Shown: positions 37,101-46,026 of the stretch, piece after piece
How the letters are laid out: each line of letters begins with the position of its first letter
How positions within the stretch are numbered: position 1 is the first letter of the stretch
Source: Brachionus manjavacas
Lineage: Eukaryota; Rotifera; Eurotatoria; Ploima; Brachionidae
NCBI GenBank assembly: GCA_019054805.1
Contig: JAHQIY010000021.1
Location: 310,001 to 374,000 of the forward strand
Length of the DNA stretch: 64,000 nt
Reading direction: 5' to 3'
Made by a program: the position numbers and the translations under genes
Notes under the pieces: model-generated
Databases searched by the model: none
What the model was told of the DNA's origin: nothing
Seen by the model: only the letters and a program-made list of their open reading frames with translations

Positions 37101-37973
37101 TTATTTTTTATATTTAAGTTTATCTCTTTGTACTTGCTCTATATCTAAAACTTCTTGTTTTTTGTAGGTTAAAGCAAGGTGTGTGGCGTGTAGGTCTCGG
37201 CATAGTTTTTGCATACCGGCAAATTCTAACGAAGCCGCATGATCTGTACCTTTCCATGTTCTATCTTTAGTAAAATGACGCTCTATATAAACGCCCCCTA
37301 AAGTATAAGCCGCAACATCTACCGCTATACCTAAATGGTGCCCAGAAAAACCAATTTCTTTTACTCGGTTACCATAAGTGTTTTTTAATCTGGTAATTTC
37401 TAGCAACGAAATATCTTCAAACGGAACTGGGTAACCAGAAGTACAAGCATATATAACTAATCTAGATTTTGCCTGCCCTGTTTCTTCAAAAAATTTAACT
37501 ACCTCTTCTTCTTCGGCTTGGGTGGTCATTCCAAAAGAAATATGTACATCGCCTTGGTAGTTGTCTCTAACTAATTTTAGCATATCAAAGTGGTTATTAG
37601 TAGCAGAAGGTATTTTTAAAAACGGTGGGTTTAGCTCTATCATTTCTTTAGCACTGGTTAAATCCCAAACCGATGTAGTGTACTGTATACCTATACTTTT
37701 AGCGTAGGTTTGTAATTCTTTATGCTGAGACGCATTTAACTCTAAAAACTCTCTGTGTTCGCCATATGTATTACCGTAAGAATTAGCCGGATTTGGATGC
37801 GGAGCATTATACTGTGCCGGTGGCGTAGATTCTTTAGGGCAACGTTTTTGAAACTTAGCAAAATCGGCGCCTGCATTTTTTGCTAGCAACACTAGTTCTT
37901 TAGCTATATCTAAGCTACCTTTGTGGTTGCCACCAATTTCTGCTATAATTACAGGTTTTTTATATGCTGTCAT
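37101..37973 (-). CDS. neuB: N-acetylneuraminate (nonulosonate) synthase, short NeuB form
   Basis: Condenses PEP with a six-carbon amino sugar to form a nine-carbon acid. The 290-residue barrel keeps AEIGGNHKGS, GADFAKFQK, LKIPSATNNHFDML, ISFGMT, CTSGYPVPFEDISLLEI, SGHHLGIAVD and ERHFTKDRTWKGTDHAAS. The C-terminal SAF (antifreeze-like) domain of classic NeuB is absent. The intact context and clean C-terminus suggest a natural short form rather than truncation. The ATG directly follows the upstream stop, with AAGGAG as ribosome binding site. Confidence 0.88.
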   Translation of the reverse strand: MTAYKKPVIIAEIGGNHKGSLDIAKELVLLAKNAGADFAKFQKRCPKESTPPAQYNAPHPNPANSYGNTYGEHREFLELNASQHKELQTYAKSIGIQYTTSVWDLTSAKEMIELNPPFLKIPSATNNHFDMLKLVRDNYQGDVHISFGMTTQAEEEEVVKFFEETGQAKSRLVIYACTSGYPVPFEDISLLEITRLKNTYGNRVKEIGFSGHHLGIAVDVAAYTLGGVYIERHFTKDRTWKGTDHAASLEFAGMQKLCRDLHATHLALTYKKQEVLDIEQVQRDKLKYKK

Positions 37974-39044
37974 TTAGTTCTCCTTAAAACATTTAGTTAC
38001 AATAAGCATTTTTACAAAAAAGTTAAATAAAATATTTTTAGTTTTAAAAATTTTACTAACATCCCTATTTGTATCTATTGTAACACAATTTATATAATTA
38101 ATGTTGTATTTTATTAGTAACGCCGTTAGTGTTGGGTAAAAAGACCACAGGTTCTCTCGTAATTTAAGCATTTTTAAACAACTAAATGCAGGTATGTTGT
38201 ATAAATAATTTATAGATAACAACGAAGTTGAGTATACAGAAAAAACTTTGCTAATTGGTACATTAAAGCGTATAGATTCTGCCGCAACAGGGTTGTTTAT
38301 TACCACAACGTTGGCTATACTAGTGTATTTAGCTATATAATTTAGCAAATTTACTTTAGCTTTAGGGTGTTGTTTAAAAATTACCACATAATTATTATTT
38401 TGTAGTTGGTTAATTTTACTAGCGTATAATTTGGCTAGTTGGTTAAATTTACGTTTATTATTTTGGTAGTAATACTGTGGCAACATTAAGCAGTATTTTT
38501 TATTATTGTTAGGGTTAATGTTTATAGTAACGGTGTTTTTACTAAAAATATTTAATAAATTTTGCTTATTAATAATGTTAACCTTGGCTTTAGCTAAATA
38601 ATAGTTTAAATAATTATTTAGCACGCCGTAACCTATGTAATAACTGTTATATGTGCTAAGTAAGTAGTTAAGTTTTTTATTAAAAAGTGGTTTTATGTAA
38701 GAAAACAAACCTTCTTCGTAAAATATAAAGTTAGCTAGCGGATATATTTTTTTTAAAACTGTATAAATTTTTACGGTGCTAGAATTAACTGGCAAATAAA
38801 TATTGCTACAATTAGGTACATATTGGGTAAATTGATTTTGCTTAAAGCCAAATTTTTGCTTAAAATAAAACCAACTTAAACACTTAGTGTTACTAATTAA
38901 ATTAGCATAATTAACATTAGCATAAGCACTATTGCGTTGATTTTTTAAATACGCAATCAATATATTGCTACCTTGGTTAATATTAGGCAAACTGGCAACT
39001 ACAGAAAGCGTATAAACACCATTAAAAAAAATTAAATTTGCCAT
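37974..39044 (-). CDS. GT-B sialyltransferase-like protein
   Basis: A 356-residue cytoplasmic protein that is very rich in Asn, Tyr and Lys. Three landmarks of bacterial GT-B sialyltransferases (GT38/GT52/GT80 clan) are visible in order: an acidic D/E-D/E-G motif as Glu110-Glu111-Gly112, the HP motif as His226-Pro227 in FKQHP, and a Ser/Thr motif in VYSTSL (about 270-275). These bind CMP-sialic acid. It is first in a tightly packed operon with neuB and neuA, whose products would make its donor. Acceptor unknown; lipooligosaccharide is the simplest guess. Overall similarity to a named family could not be checked. Confidence 0.7.
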   Translation of the reverse strand: MANLIFFNGVYTLSVVASLPNINQGSNILIAYLKNQRNSAYANVNYANLISNTKCLSWFYFKQKFGFKQNQFTQYVPNCSNIYLPVNSSTVKIYTVLKKIYPLANFIFYEEGLFSYIKPLFNKKLNYLLSTYNSYYIGYGVLNNYLNYYLAKAKVNIINKQNLLNIFSKNTVTININPNNNKKYCLMLPQYYYQNNKRKFNQLAKLYASKINQLQNNNYVVIFKQHPKAKVNLLNYIAKYTSIANVVVINNPVAAESIRFNVPISKVFSVYSTSLLSINYLYNIPAFSCLKMLKLRENLWSFYPTLTALLIKYNINYINCVTIDTNRDVSKIFKTKNILFNFFVKMLIVTKCFKEN

Positions 39045-39079
39045 TTAGTATTAAACAAGCTTATAGTTTAAATTAAATA

Positions 39080-40549
39080 TTAAAACCAAGCAACGTAATA
39101 AGGTATGCCAACGCCTAAACTAATTAAAGTTAAAAAACCAAATACAAATGGGTTGCCTACAATTATATCGCTAAAAGATTTACTGCTATCCATTACGTTA
39201 TCAAATCTGTTAACAGGATGCTTATGATATTCTGTAACTTTTTTAACGTTTTGTAGTTCTGCGTATACTGCACGTTTAATTTTTTTAGGCACGCCTTGCA
39301 AATACGGAATATAGTATTTTACTCTGCGGTTAGGCAAAGGCACCACTATTGCGTTTTTTGGTGTACTTAATATAATGTTAGATTTAACATACATTTTTTC
39401 TTGGTTTACAAAATAGGCACCATCAAAATTTAAGCTAGAAAACTTAAATCTAATATCGCCTGTTTGCCAAGAAAAATCTGAATTAGCAACTAATTTTTCA
39501 CCTACTAAATTTTTATTTTGCACCACATAAGCATAGTAATTAGAATTTATAATATCGCCGTCTTCTAAAGATTTTATAACCTCAATTACTTCGCCTGTAA
39601 CAACATCTTCCCACAAACCTTCGCCCTTTTTAGAGGCATTGGTAACATATTGTAGGTAGGCTTTTTGTAAATCTACTTTACCTTTTTTAGTTTTTGGTAA
39701 GTCTTCGGTTTTTAAATATTCTTTCCAAGTGCTAGTTTTTAATAACTCGTTGGTAGAATCGCTTGCATTGTTTTCTAGTATACTATCTAAAATACTTTGT
39801 TTTGCGTCTGATGTACCTAAAAACACAATATCATAGGTATAGTTTTTATCATCCGGATTGTAAAAAGCTTTGTAAACCAATACGCCAGCACCTACATAGT
39901 TGGCTAAATTTTTAACTTGCGTTGGAGTAATTGGCTTGTTATAAACAAATATAGATCTAGCCAATGCAGTAGCGTTAAATGGTAAAGATGTTGCGTGCAC
40001 TAAAGTATCTGTTAACAAGGGTACTTCGCTAATTATGTATGGTTGGTTATTACCTACGCCTAAATCTATTTGTGTTGCACTTTCTGTTTGGTTAGCGTTA
40101 GATTCGCTTTCTGCGTTATTATTTTGCACTACAGAAGCACTAACAGGAGGGGTTTTAGCAAGCACATAATTATTGTAGGTTTCTAAATATTTAACAAAAG
40201 CCACAAACAAGCTTTTATTTACGCCAGAGTTTGCGTCGTATATAAAGTCATCTTCGTTGGCACTCTCTATAGTTACTTCTTGGGTTGTTTCGGCTAAGCT
40301 TTCTTGTTCTATTGGCTCTTCTGCCACGGCTTGTATGTCGTCTTTAAGGGTGGTGGTATCTTCTTCTATTGCTTGTTCAGTGTTTGTGTCTGATTCTTGT
40401 GCAGTGTTTTCATTGCCGTTAGTATCTGCATTTTCTGTATTTTCTGCCGTTACAGATGTATCTGCATTAGCTGGTGTGTTTTTACTAAACATACCGCAAG
40501 AAGCCACAAAAAATATTAACAAAACTAGTAGTGCGTTATTTAATCTCAT
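39080..40549 (-). CDS. Orphan acidic lipoprotein with C-terminal membrane segment
   Basis: Not recognised. A signal peptide ends in VASCG, a lipobox with Cys18. Residues about 25-100 are a low-complexity Thr/Glu/Asn/Asp-rich region, probably disordered and surface- or periplasm-exposed. Residues about 100-465 form a mixed alpha/beta region without known motifs. The C-terminus (about 467-489) is strongly hydrophobic with Gly/Phe/Leu, long enough to span a membrane. The combination of lipid anchor and C-terminal helix is uncommon. It has a promoter facing that of the next gene and lies 35 nt upstream of the sialylation cassette on the same strand. Confidence 0.75.
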   Translation of the reverse strand: MRLNNALLVLLIFFVASCGMFSKNTPANADTSVTAENTENADTNGNENTAQESDTNTEQAIEEDTTTLKDDIQAVAEEPIEQESLAETTQEVTIESANEDDFIYDANSGVNKSLFVAFVKYLETYNNYVLAKTPPVSASVVQNNNAESESNANQTESATQIDLGVGNNQPYIISEVPLLTDTLVHATSLPFNATALARSIFVYNKPITPTQVKNLANYVGAGVLVYKAFYNPDDKNYTYDIVFLGTSDAKQSILDSILENNASDSTNELLKTSTWKEYLKTEDLPKTKKGKVDLQKAYLQYVTNASKKGEGLWEDVVTGEVIEVIKSLEDGDIINSNYYAYVVQNKNLVGEKLVANSDFSWQTGDIRFKFSSLNFDGAYFVNQEKMYVKSNIILSTPKNAIVVPLPNRRVKYYIPYLQGVPKKIKRAVYAELQNVKKVTEYHKHPVNRFDNVMDSSKSFSDIIVGNPFVFGFLTLISLGVGIPYYVAWF

Positions 40550-40604
40550 TTATTAACCTATTAAAACACAAATAAAATGTTTACTAAAATAAAACTTTAG
40601 TACT

Positions 40605-40662
40605 ATTATAAAAATAATATACCATAAAAACAATTAAATAAAAAGTATATTAATGCTATAAT
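40605..40662. promoter_or_regulatory. Back-to-back divergent promoters
   Basis: Minus strand: TTGTTT (40628-40633), 17 bp, TATAAT (40605-40610), for the lipoprotein gene. Plus strand: TTAAAT (40634-40639), 17 bp, TATAAT (40657-40662), for the glutamine-synthetase-like ORF. The two -35 elements touch, so use of one may affect the other. Confidence 0.5.
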
Positions 40663-40702
40663 TTATATTATAACATTAATATATAAAACATCAAATAATA
40701 AA

Positions 40703-41293
40703 ATGCTTAATACAAATTTTTTAAATATGCACGATATTCTGTACGTATGCGTTAAGTTTATTGCTAATAACAACCAGTGGGTGGGTGTAAATTTTAATTA
40801 CAATAGTTTTAATTTTAATAGTAAATCTATAAACTTTAATAACAATGTTTTAGTTAATTTAAATGCTAGCCGTACTTTTTTAGATCCATTTGTGGCTTAT
40901 AAAACTTTAGTAATAATGGCAGATAATAAAACCAGCACTTACATTAACGCCAATAATTTATTAAGCCAAGATATGTTTACTTTTGAATTTAGCGTTAATA
41001 ATACCAGCAATACTTTATTAAATACTTGTGGTGTAGATTTAAACCATAATTTGCAAGCAGAAATTGTGCAAGCTTTAACCAGCATAGGCGTAAATGTAGT
41101 TAGTTTTTATACACATGCAACGCCTACAGAAAGTGTAAATACTATTAACATTGCAGTTAGCCAAAATAATGCACAAAATATAGATAACATTGTAAAAACA
41201 CGTTATGCTATAGCGTGGGTTTGTAATTTATATAAAGTAGATATACAAAACGCTAACCAAATATTTACTTGTAGTTTAATACAAAGCAATTAA
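40703..41293 (+). CDS. Degenerate glutamine-synthetase-like protein (N-terminal half)
   Basis: A 196-residue ORF without internal stops. Its order of segments resembles the first half of glutamine synthetase I: a VKF start strand, FNSKSI where GS has FDGSSI, LDPF followed by TLVIMADN where GS has IDPF then TLNLICD, FEF where GS has PEFF, then NLQAEIVQALTSIGV, a THATP segment in place of HHEVAT, and a following RYAIAWVCNLYKV like YKYVVKNVAHxHGK. The metal-binding glutamates of the HHEVA and NEI segments are missing, and the C-terminal catalytic half is absent. It could be a decaying gene or a pseudoenzyme. The match was made by eye and is not certain. Confidence 0.45.
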   Translation: MLNTNFLNMHDILYVCVKFIANNNQWVGVNFNYNSFNFNSKSINFNNNVLVNLNASRTFLDPFVAYKTLVIMADNKTSTYINANNLLSQDMFTFEFSVNNTSNTLLNTCGVDLNHNLQAEIVQALTSIGVNVVSFYTHATPTESVNTINIAVSQNNAQNIDNIVKTRYAIAWVCNLYKVDIQNANQIFTCSLIQSN

Positions 41294-41352
41294 TATATAA
41301 AAATTATACATTGTGGCAAAATTTAGTTAGTTAACGGTCTACAATAATTTAT

Positions 41353-42135
41353 TTATTTAATACTATCTATAACATCGCCTACTAGGTTTACCATAAAGTT
41401 GGCTTGGGCTTTAACGTGTTCTTTAGCGGTGCTTATTACAAACGAATTACTAAATTCGTTAAACATAGAAACATCGTTTTCGTTATCGCCTACTACGTAA
41501 ACATTGTTAGGGTTAATGTTATATTTATTTACAATAGAGCGTATAGCTTTACCTTTTGAACTATTTTTGTTTAGTACTTCTAGCAGGTAGGTGTTGGTCA
41601 TTACTGCGGTGTAGTTGCTAAAGTGTTTGTTAACGTAATCTTGCACTACTTTTAAGTAGTCTGTATCGTAACATAATAATAATATTACGGTGGGCAAAAT
41701 ATCGTTGCCAATTTTTTGTGCTAAATTGGGCTCTACAACCGAAACATCTTCAAACTCTGCAAAATAAGTACCTACCCTTGGCTTAGTTAAATAGCGGTTG
41801 TAAACGCTAGAAACTTCTACCGTAATTTTGTTAGTATCTAAGCTAAATAAATAATCTACTAAAGGTTTAAGATTAGTTTGCTCTAAATAATCGGTGTAAA
41901 TAATTTGGTTGTGTTTGTTAAATATAATGGTGCCGTTTTGGCTAATTCTATAGTCTACGTCTACTTTTAGGTGGTTGCTAATTAAGTGTTTAATGTCGCC
42001 ATCTATTCTGCCAGAAGCTAAATAAAATTTATTACCTTTGGCTATAAACTCTTTTATTTTGGTTAAAGTAGTTTCGTCTATTTTGTGGTTTTGTAGTAAA
42101 GTGCCGTCTATGTCGCTAAATAAGTGTTTTACCAT
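41353..42135 (-). CDS. Cof-type HAD phosphatase
   Basis: A 260-residue Cof/YbhA-type HAD hydrolase. Motif I DIDGTLL has nucleophile Asp8 and Asp10. Motif II Ser is in YLASGR, motif III Lys in SSKGKAI, and motif IV is VVGDNENDVSMF. The C2-type cap lies between. Such enzymes dephosphorylate sugar phosphates, pyridoxal phosphate or flavin mononucleotide; the substrate here is unknown. Stands alone, with about 120 nt upstream. Confidence 0.85.
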   Translation of the reverse strand: MVKHLFSDIDGTLLQNHKIDETTLTKIKEFIAKGNKFYLASGRIDGDIKHLISNHLKVDVDYRISQNGTIIFNKHNQIIYTDYLEQTNLKPLVDYLFSLDTNKITVEVSSVYNRYLTKPRVGTYFAEFEDVSVVEPNLAQKIGNDILPTVILLLCYDTDYLKVVQDYVNKHFSNYTAVMTNTYLLEVLNKNSSKGKAIRSIVNKYNINPNNVYVVGDNENDVSMFNEFSNSFVISTAKEHVKAQANFMVNLVGDVIDSIK

Positions 42136-42253
42136 GTTTTATCACAATCCTTTTATATTTTTGAGTCATCTATTTTAATAAAATAAGTAAATAAAAAACC
42201 AAATAGATATGCCGTTATTATACCATATAAATAGTACATTATAAAACGTATTT

Positions 42254-43060
42254 TTACACTGCAACAATAAAAATGTTGTTATTGTTGGCAAAATTTATAG
42301 TTTGTTGCTTGTTTAAAACAATGGTGCTGTTGGCTTCTATTACTATTCCTTTAATATTGCTGGCTTTGCATTGTTTTAGGGTTTTTAGCCCTATGGTTGG
42401 TAAATCTACACGGTTATCTTGATGCACTTTTTTTACTTTTATTAACAAAGCCGGCGGATTAGTGTTAGAAACCAAACTTTTACTGCGTTTAATAAGGTTA
42501 GCGGTGCCTTCTAGGGCTTCTATTGCTACAACAACATTTTGTTGATAAATAATGCTTTGCCCCACATCAAACGCCGAAAAATCTTTAGCAAATTTATAGC
42601 CATTTTGTATATCTTGCTGGCTTTCGGTATTGGCGGTAATATCGGTTAAGTAGCCTTTTGGTACAAAAATAGTATTGTCTATATCTTGTGCCCCAACCAC
42701 AGTAAAGCCGTAGTTTGCAAAAATATCTATTATTTTTGTTAACAGGCTGTTGTCTCCAAAAGATTGCTTTAAGTGTTGCTGAATAATCTGCCAACCTAAA
42801 GTGTCTACCTTTAAAGCAAATAAAGACGGCCGCTTAACCGCACCAACTAAAACCACATGGGTAACATTATGTTGTTTTAAATTGTTTAACAAAGTTTGTA
42901 CTTGCCCTAAATAAAACCAAAAATGATTGCAAGAAGCAACCAAACGCTTGTTGCTTACACCTTTTATACCTGCAACCACAAAATTTAAATTTTTTTGCTT
43001 AGCTGTGTTTACAATTTGGTTGGCTAAGTCGCCTGTGCCTAAAATAAATGCGTATTTCAT
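42254..43060 (-). CDS. lpxI: UDP-2,3-diacylglucosamine pyrophosphatase LpxI
   Basis: Cleaves UDP-diacylglucosamine to lipid X in lipid A synthesis; alphaproteobacteria use LpxI in place of LpxH. The 268 residues show LGTGDLANQIV, FGDNSLLTKI, VVVAIEALEGTANLI and a C-terminal QDNRVDLPTIGLKTL. In most LpxI proteins EGT is followed by Asp; here it is Ala. The start overlaps the lpxA stop by one base. lpxB, often next, is not in the window. Confidence 0.9.
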   Translation of the reverse strand: MKYAFILGTGDLANQIVNTAKQKNLNFVVAGIKGVSNKRLVASCNHFWFYLGQVQTLLNNLKQHNVTHVVLVGAVKRPSLFALKVDTLGWQIIQQHLKQSFGDNSLLTKIIDIFANYGFTVVGAQDIDNTIFVPKGYLTDITANTESQQDIQNGYKFAKDFSAFDVGQSIIYQQNVVVAIEALEGTANLIKRSKSLVSNTNPPALLIKVKKVHQDNRVDLPTIGLKTLKQCKASNIKGIVIEANSTIVLNKQQTINFANNNNIFIVAV

Positions 43061-43860
43061 TACCTAGTTCTAAATTTAGTAAATAACGGACGCTTACTAG
43101 AACTTTCTATAAAGCTTATTATATTGGCAATACTATTGTATTGGCTGTAATTGCTTTTAACTTTTTGCAGATTATTTTTAAAAATATCTTCTTTGCTAAA
43201 TAATATTCTGTAGGCTTCTGCCACTGCATGAATTTCTTCGTTAGCTAAGCCTTTTCTGCGTAACCCTACTAAATTAACGCCGTTTATTTCGGCATCGCTA
43301 CGCCCACCGGTAAACATTGCATAAGGTACAATATCATCGGCAACTCCACTCATTCCGCCAATAAAACAGCCTTCGCCTAATCTACAAAACTGATGCACCG
43401 CACTACCACCACTTATTATAACGTTGTTTTGTACATTTACATGCCCTGCTATTAAACAACTATTAGATATTATTACGTTATTACCTAATATTACATCGTG
43501 TGCTAAATGCACGCCTACCATTATTAAGCAGTTGTCTCCTACTTGGGTAATCATTCCGCCGTCTTTTGTACCTTTATGAATAGTAACATGTTCTCTAATA
43601 CGGTTGTTTTTACCTATTATAACTTTACTATCTTCGCCGTTAAATTTTAAATCTTGCGGATTAACGCCTATTGTGGCAAAAGGGTAAACTTCGGTGCCTT
43701 CATCTATAATGGTGTTGCCTTGTATTACTACGTGGCTATGTATTTTAACATTGGCGTTAAGTTGCACTTGGCCACCAATAATGCAATACGGGCCTACATA
43801 GGCAGAAGAATGTATATTTGCATTGGGGTTAACTATTGCAGTTGGGTGAATGTTGCTCAT
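43060..43860 (-). CDS. lpxA: UDP-N-acetylglucosamine acyltransferase LpxA
   Basis: First lipid A enzyme, moving a hydroxyacyl chain from ACP to UDP-GlcNAc. It has a left-handed beta helix of hexapeptide repeats (about residues 1-190) with the catalytic His in MVGVHLAHDVILGN, and a C-terminal helical part with GLRRKGLANEEIHAV. Length 266 is normal. It lies 15 nt after fabZ. Confidence 0.96.
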   Translation of the reverse strand: MSNIHPTAIVNPNANIHSSAYVGPYCIIGGQVQLNANVKIHSHVVIQGNTIIDEGTEVYPFATIGVNPQDLKFNGEDSKVIIGKNNRIREHVTIHKGTKDGGMITQVGDNCLIMVGVHLAHDVILGNNVIISNSCLIAGHVNVQNNVIISGGSAVHQFCRLGEGCFIGGMSGVADDIVPYAMFTGGRSDAEINGVNLVGLRRKGLANEEIHAVAEAYRILFSKEDIFKNNLQKVKSNYSQYNSIANIISFIESSSKRPLFTKFRTR

Positions 43861-43875
43861 AATTTTTTTAACCTA

Positions 43876-44325
43876 TTAAGTCATTGTTGCTGTAATGTTA
43901 GCTTCGCACACTAAAGTGTTATTAACGTAAACTAAGCCTTGGGTTTTACAAATTTTACTTTTTAATACTTCTGGTGTAATTTTAATTTCTAGGGTGTCTC
44001 CTGGTAGTACGGGTTTTCTAAACTTAGCACTGTTTATAGACATAAAAAACACGTTGCTGTTATTTTCTTGCACGTTGTTTGTTAATAAAAAAAACAATGC
44101 AGATGCTTGTGCTATTGCTTCTATTATTAATACGCCTGGCATTATTGGGTAGTTAGGAAAATGGCCGTTAAAAAATTCTTCGTTAGCGGTAACGTTTTTA
44201 ATAGCCGTTAACGATTTTTCTGCCGTAAACTCTGTTACTTTATCTACTAATAAAAACGGGTATCTGTGCGGTAATAATTTTTTTATACCTAAAATATCTA
44301 ATATAGGAGCTTGATTTTCTGCCAT
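43876..44325 (-). CDS. fabZ: 3-hydroxyacyl-ACP dehydratase FabZ
   Basis: Hot-dog-fold dehydratase of 149 residues for fatty-acid elongation. The LLPHRYPFLLVDKV motif lies near the N-terminus, and the catalytic His and Glu are in HFPNYPIMPGVLIIEAIAQA. It sits between lpxD and lpxA, the usual place, where it competes for the same hydroxyacyl-ACP. Confidence 0.97.
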   Translation of the reverse strand: MAENQAPILDILGIKKLLPHRYPFLLVDKVTEFTAEKSLTAIKNVTANEEFFNGHFPNYPIMPGVLIIEAIAQASALFFLLTNNVQENNSNVFFMSINSAKFRKPVLPGDTLEIKITPEVLKSKICKTQGLVYVNNTLVCEANITATMT

Positions 44326-44345
44326 ATAATTAATCCTTTAAATTG

Positions 44346-45395
44346 TTATTTTAAAAAGTTAAGTAAGTTTTTATTGTTAATTATTTTATTTAACAACACC
44401 TGAGTTTTTAAATATTTTTGCTTGCCCATAGCCGGAGCCCCCATAAGCACAGGTTCGCCTTTAATATCGTTCATTACGCCCGCCATAGGAATTATCTGCT
44501 TGCCGGCCTCTATTTCTACATGCGGGGCAATACCAACATGTCCGCCTACAAATACCAAGTTATTAAGCTTACTACTACCTGCTAATCCGGCTAAAGATGC
44601 TATAAAACAATGCTTGCCAATATGTACGTTGTGGGCTATTTGCACCATGTTGTCTATTTTTGTACCTTCATCTATAAAAGTGTTGTCTAACGCACCGCGG
44701 TCTATGCATGTGTTAGCACCTATTTCTACATTATCTTTTATAATTACACCACCAATTTGTGGAATTTTAATATGCCCTGTAGGGTTAGGTGCAAAACCAA
44801 AGCCGTCTTGCCCTATGCGTACGCCATCGTGTATAATGCAGTTAGCCCCTATTACAGCGTGCTTAATAGTTACGTTGCTTGCTATACAAGTGTTATCTGC
44901 TATGGTTACATTATTATATATAGTTACATTGTTACCTATGGTTACATTGTTGCCTATGGTTACACCGTTGGCTATTGTTGTGTAATTACCTATTTGCACG
45001 TTGCTACCTAATATTGCCGTACTGCTAACTTGGTTGTTACCGTTATAAGCAAAGCCGTTGGTAACTGTGCAAGTGTAGTTGGTAGAATACATTAAATTGC
45101 CTGCAGTTGCAAAAGCAATATATGCGTTAGGCACTACCAACAATACTAAATTAGGGTTTGCTTGTGCACGGTGCACGTTGGCTTGTTCTATTAAGCAAGC
45201 ACCTGCTTGGGTGGTTTGTAAATCTGGCAAATAGTTGTGGTTGTTGTAAAAAGATAAACCACTAGCAGTAGCACTTTTAAGTGTACCTAAGTGGTTTATG
45301 GTTAAATTATTATTAGCATTGCCAATAATTTTAGCGTTTAACAACTGGGCTAATTCTTGTAATTTAAACTGTTTTGTGGCTGTAAAAAATTGCAT
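44346..45395 (-). CDS. lpxD: UDP-3-O-acylglucosamine N-acyltransferase LpxD
   Basis: Second acyltransferase of lipid A synthesis. An N-terminal uridine-binding domain (about residues 1-105) precedes a long hexapeptide-repeat beta helix with many IGNNVTI/IYNNVTI units. Then come [25 protein letters not shown] and [17 protein letters not shown] with the catalytic His, and a C-terminal helix. Length 349 is normal. It lies 34 nt after the OmpH/Skp gene. Confidence 0.95.
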   Translation of the reverse strand: MQFFTATKQFKLQELAQLLNAKIIGNANNNLTINHLGTLKSATASGLSFYNNHNYLPDLQTTQAGACLIEQANVHRAQANPNLVLLVVPNAYIAFATAGNLMYSTNYTCTVTNGFAYNGNNQVSSTAILGSNVQIGNYTTIANGVTIGNNVTIGNNVTIYNNVTIADNTCIASNVTIKHAVIGANCIIHDGVRIGQDGFGFAPNPTGHIKIPQIGGVIIKDNVEIGANTCIDRGALDNTFIDEGTKIDNMVQIAHNVHIGKHCFIASLAGLAGSSKLNNLVFVGGHVGIAPHVEIEAGKQIIPMAGVMNDIKGEPVLMGAPAMGKQKYLKTQVLLNKIINNKNLLNFLK

Positions 45396-45429
45396 AATTA
45401 ACCCTTTTGTTGTAATATTTATAATAAAA

Positions 45430-45948
45430 TTAAGGCTTTTTAACTGTTACTTTTGGTAACGCTTTATCTAATTCTTTTAACACTTCATCAGAAATATCAA
45501 AATCTTTATTGTAATAAGCTAAAGCACCTGCAATCATAACGTTATCTAACTTTTTAGCTTTAGCTAGTTTTTCTATAACTTCTTGTAAAGATTTTTGAAT
45601 AGCTTGGCTAGCTTCTTCGGCAGATTGTTGTAAGGCTTGTTGTTTTTCTTGCCCTCTTTTTTGAAAATCTGCAACTTTAGTGCTAAAATCTCTATTTTTA
45701 GCTTCTAACTGTTTTTCTGATAATTTATCTTTATTAGTTTGCAAATCTGCTTGCATTTTTTGTAAAGTTTCAGATTCTTTTTGAAAGCTACTGCGTAAAT
45801 CTGCTTCGTATTTTTGAATTTGCTCTGCTGCACTTTTTTGTGCTTTAGCTTTAGACAAAATGTATTCAAAGTCTACCACTCCGTAGTCTGCAGCATAAGA
45901 AGTTACGCTTAGTACTGCTATTATTATTGCTGAGTATATTATCTTCAT
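45430..45948 (-). CDS. skp: Periplasmic chaperone OmpH/Skp
   Basis: A 172-residue periplasmic holdase for outer-membrane proteins. The signal peptide covers residues 1-18 (cleavage after SYA), followed by [15 protein letters not shown] and a long charged coiled coil (about 35-130) rich in Lys, Glu and Gln, which forms the Skp tentacles. It lies upstream of lpxD as in most proteobacteria, but the gene before it is an EptA-like transferase rather than bamA. AAGGAA ribosome binding site. Confidence 0.88.
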   Translation of the reverse strand: MKIIYSAIIIAVLSVTSYAADYGVVDFEYILSKAKAQKSAAEQIQKYEADLRSSFQKESETLQKMQADLQTNKDKLSEKQLEAKNRDFSTKVADFQKRGQEKQQALQQSAEEASQAIQKSLQEVIEKLAKAKKLDNVMIAGALAYYNKDFDISDEVLKELDKALPKVTVKKP

Positions 45949-46026
45949 AATGTAAATATTCCTTAATTATTACCAATTATTTTTTATAGAAATTGTTTTC
46001 TACATTAAAAATATATCATTTTTATT

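Noticed and set aside
37101-37973. NeuB as a truncated pseudogene because the SAF domain is missing
   Set aside because: The barrel is complete, all active-site segments are present, and the gene has a strong ribosome binding site and tight operon spacing. Short NeuB forms without SAF are known in other bacteria.
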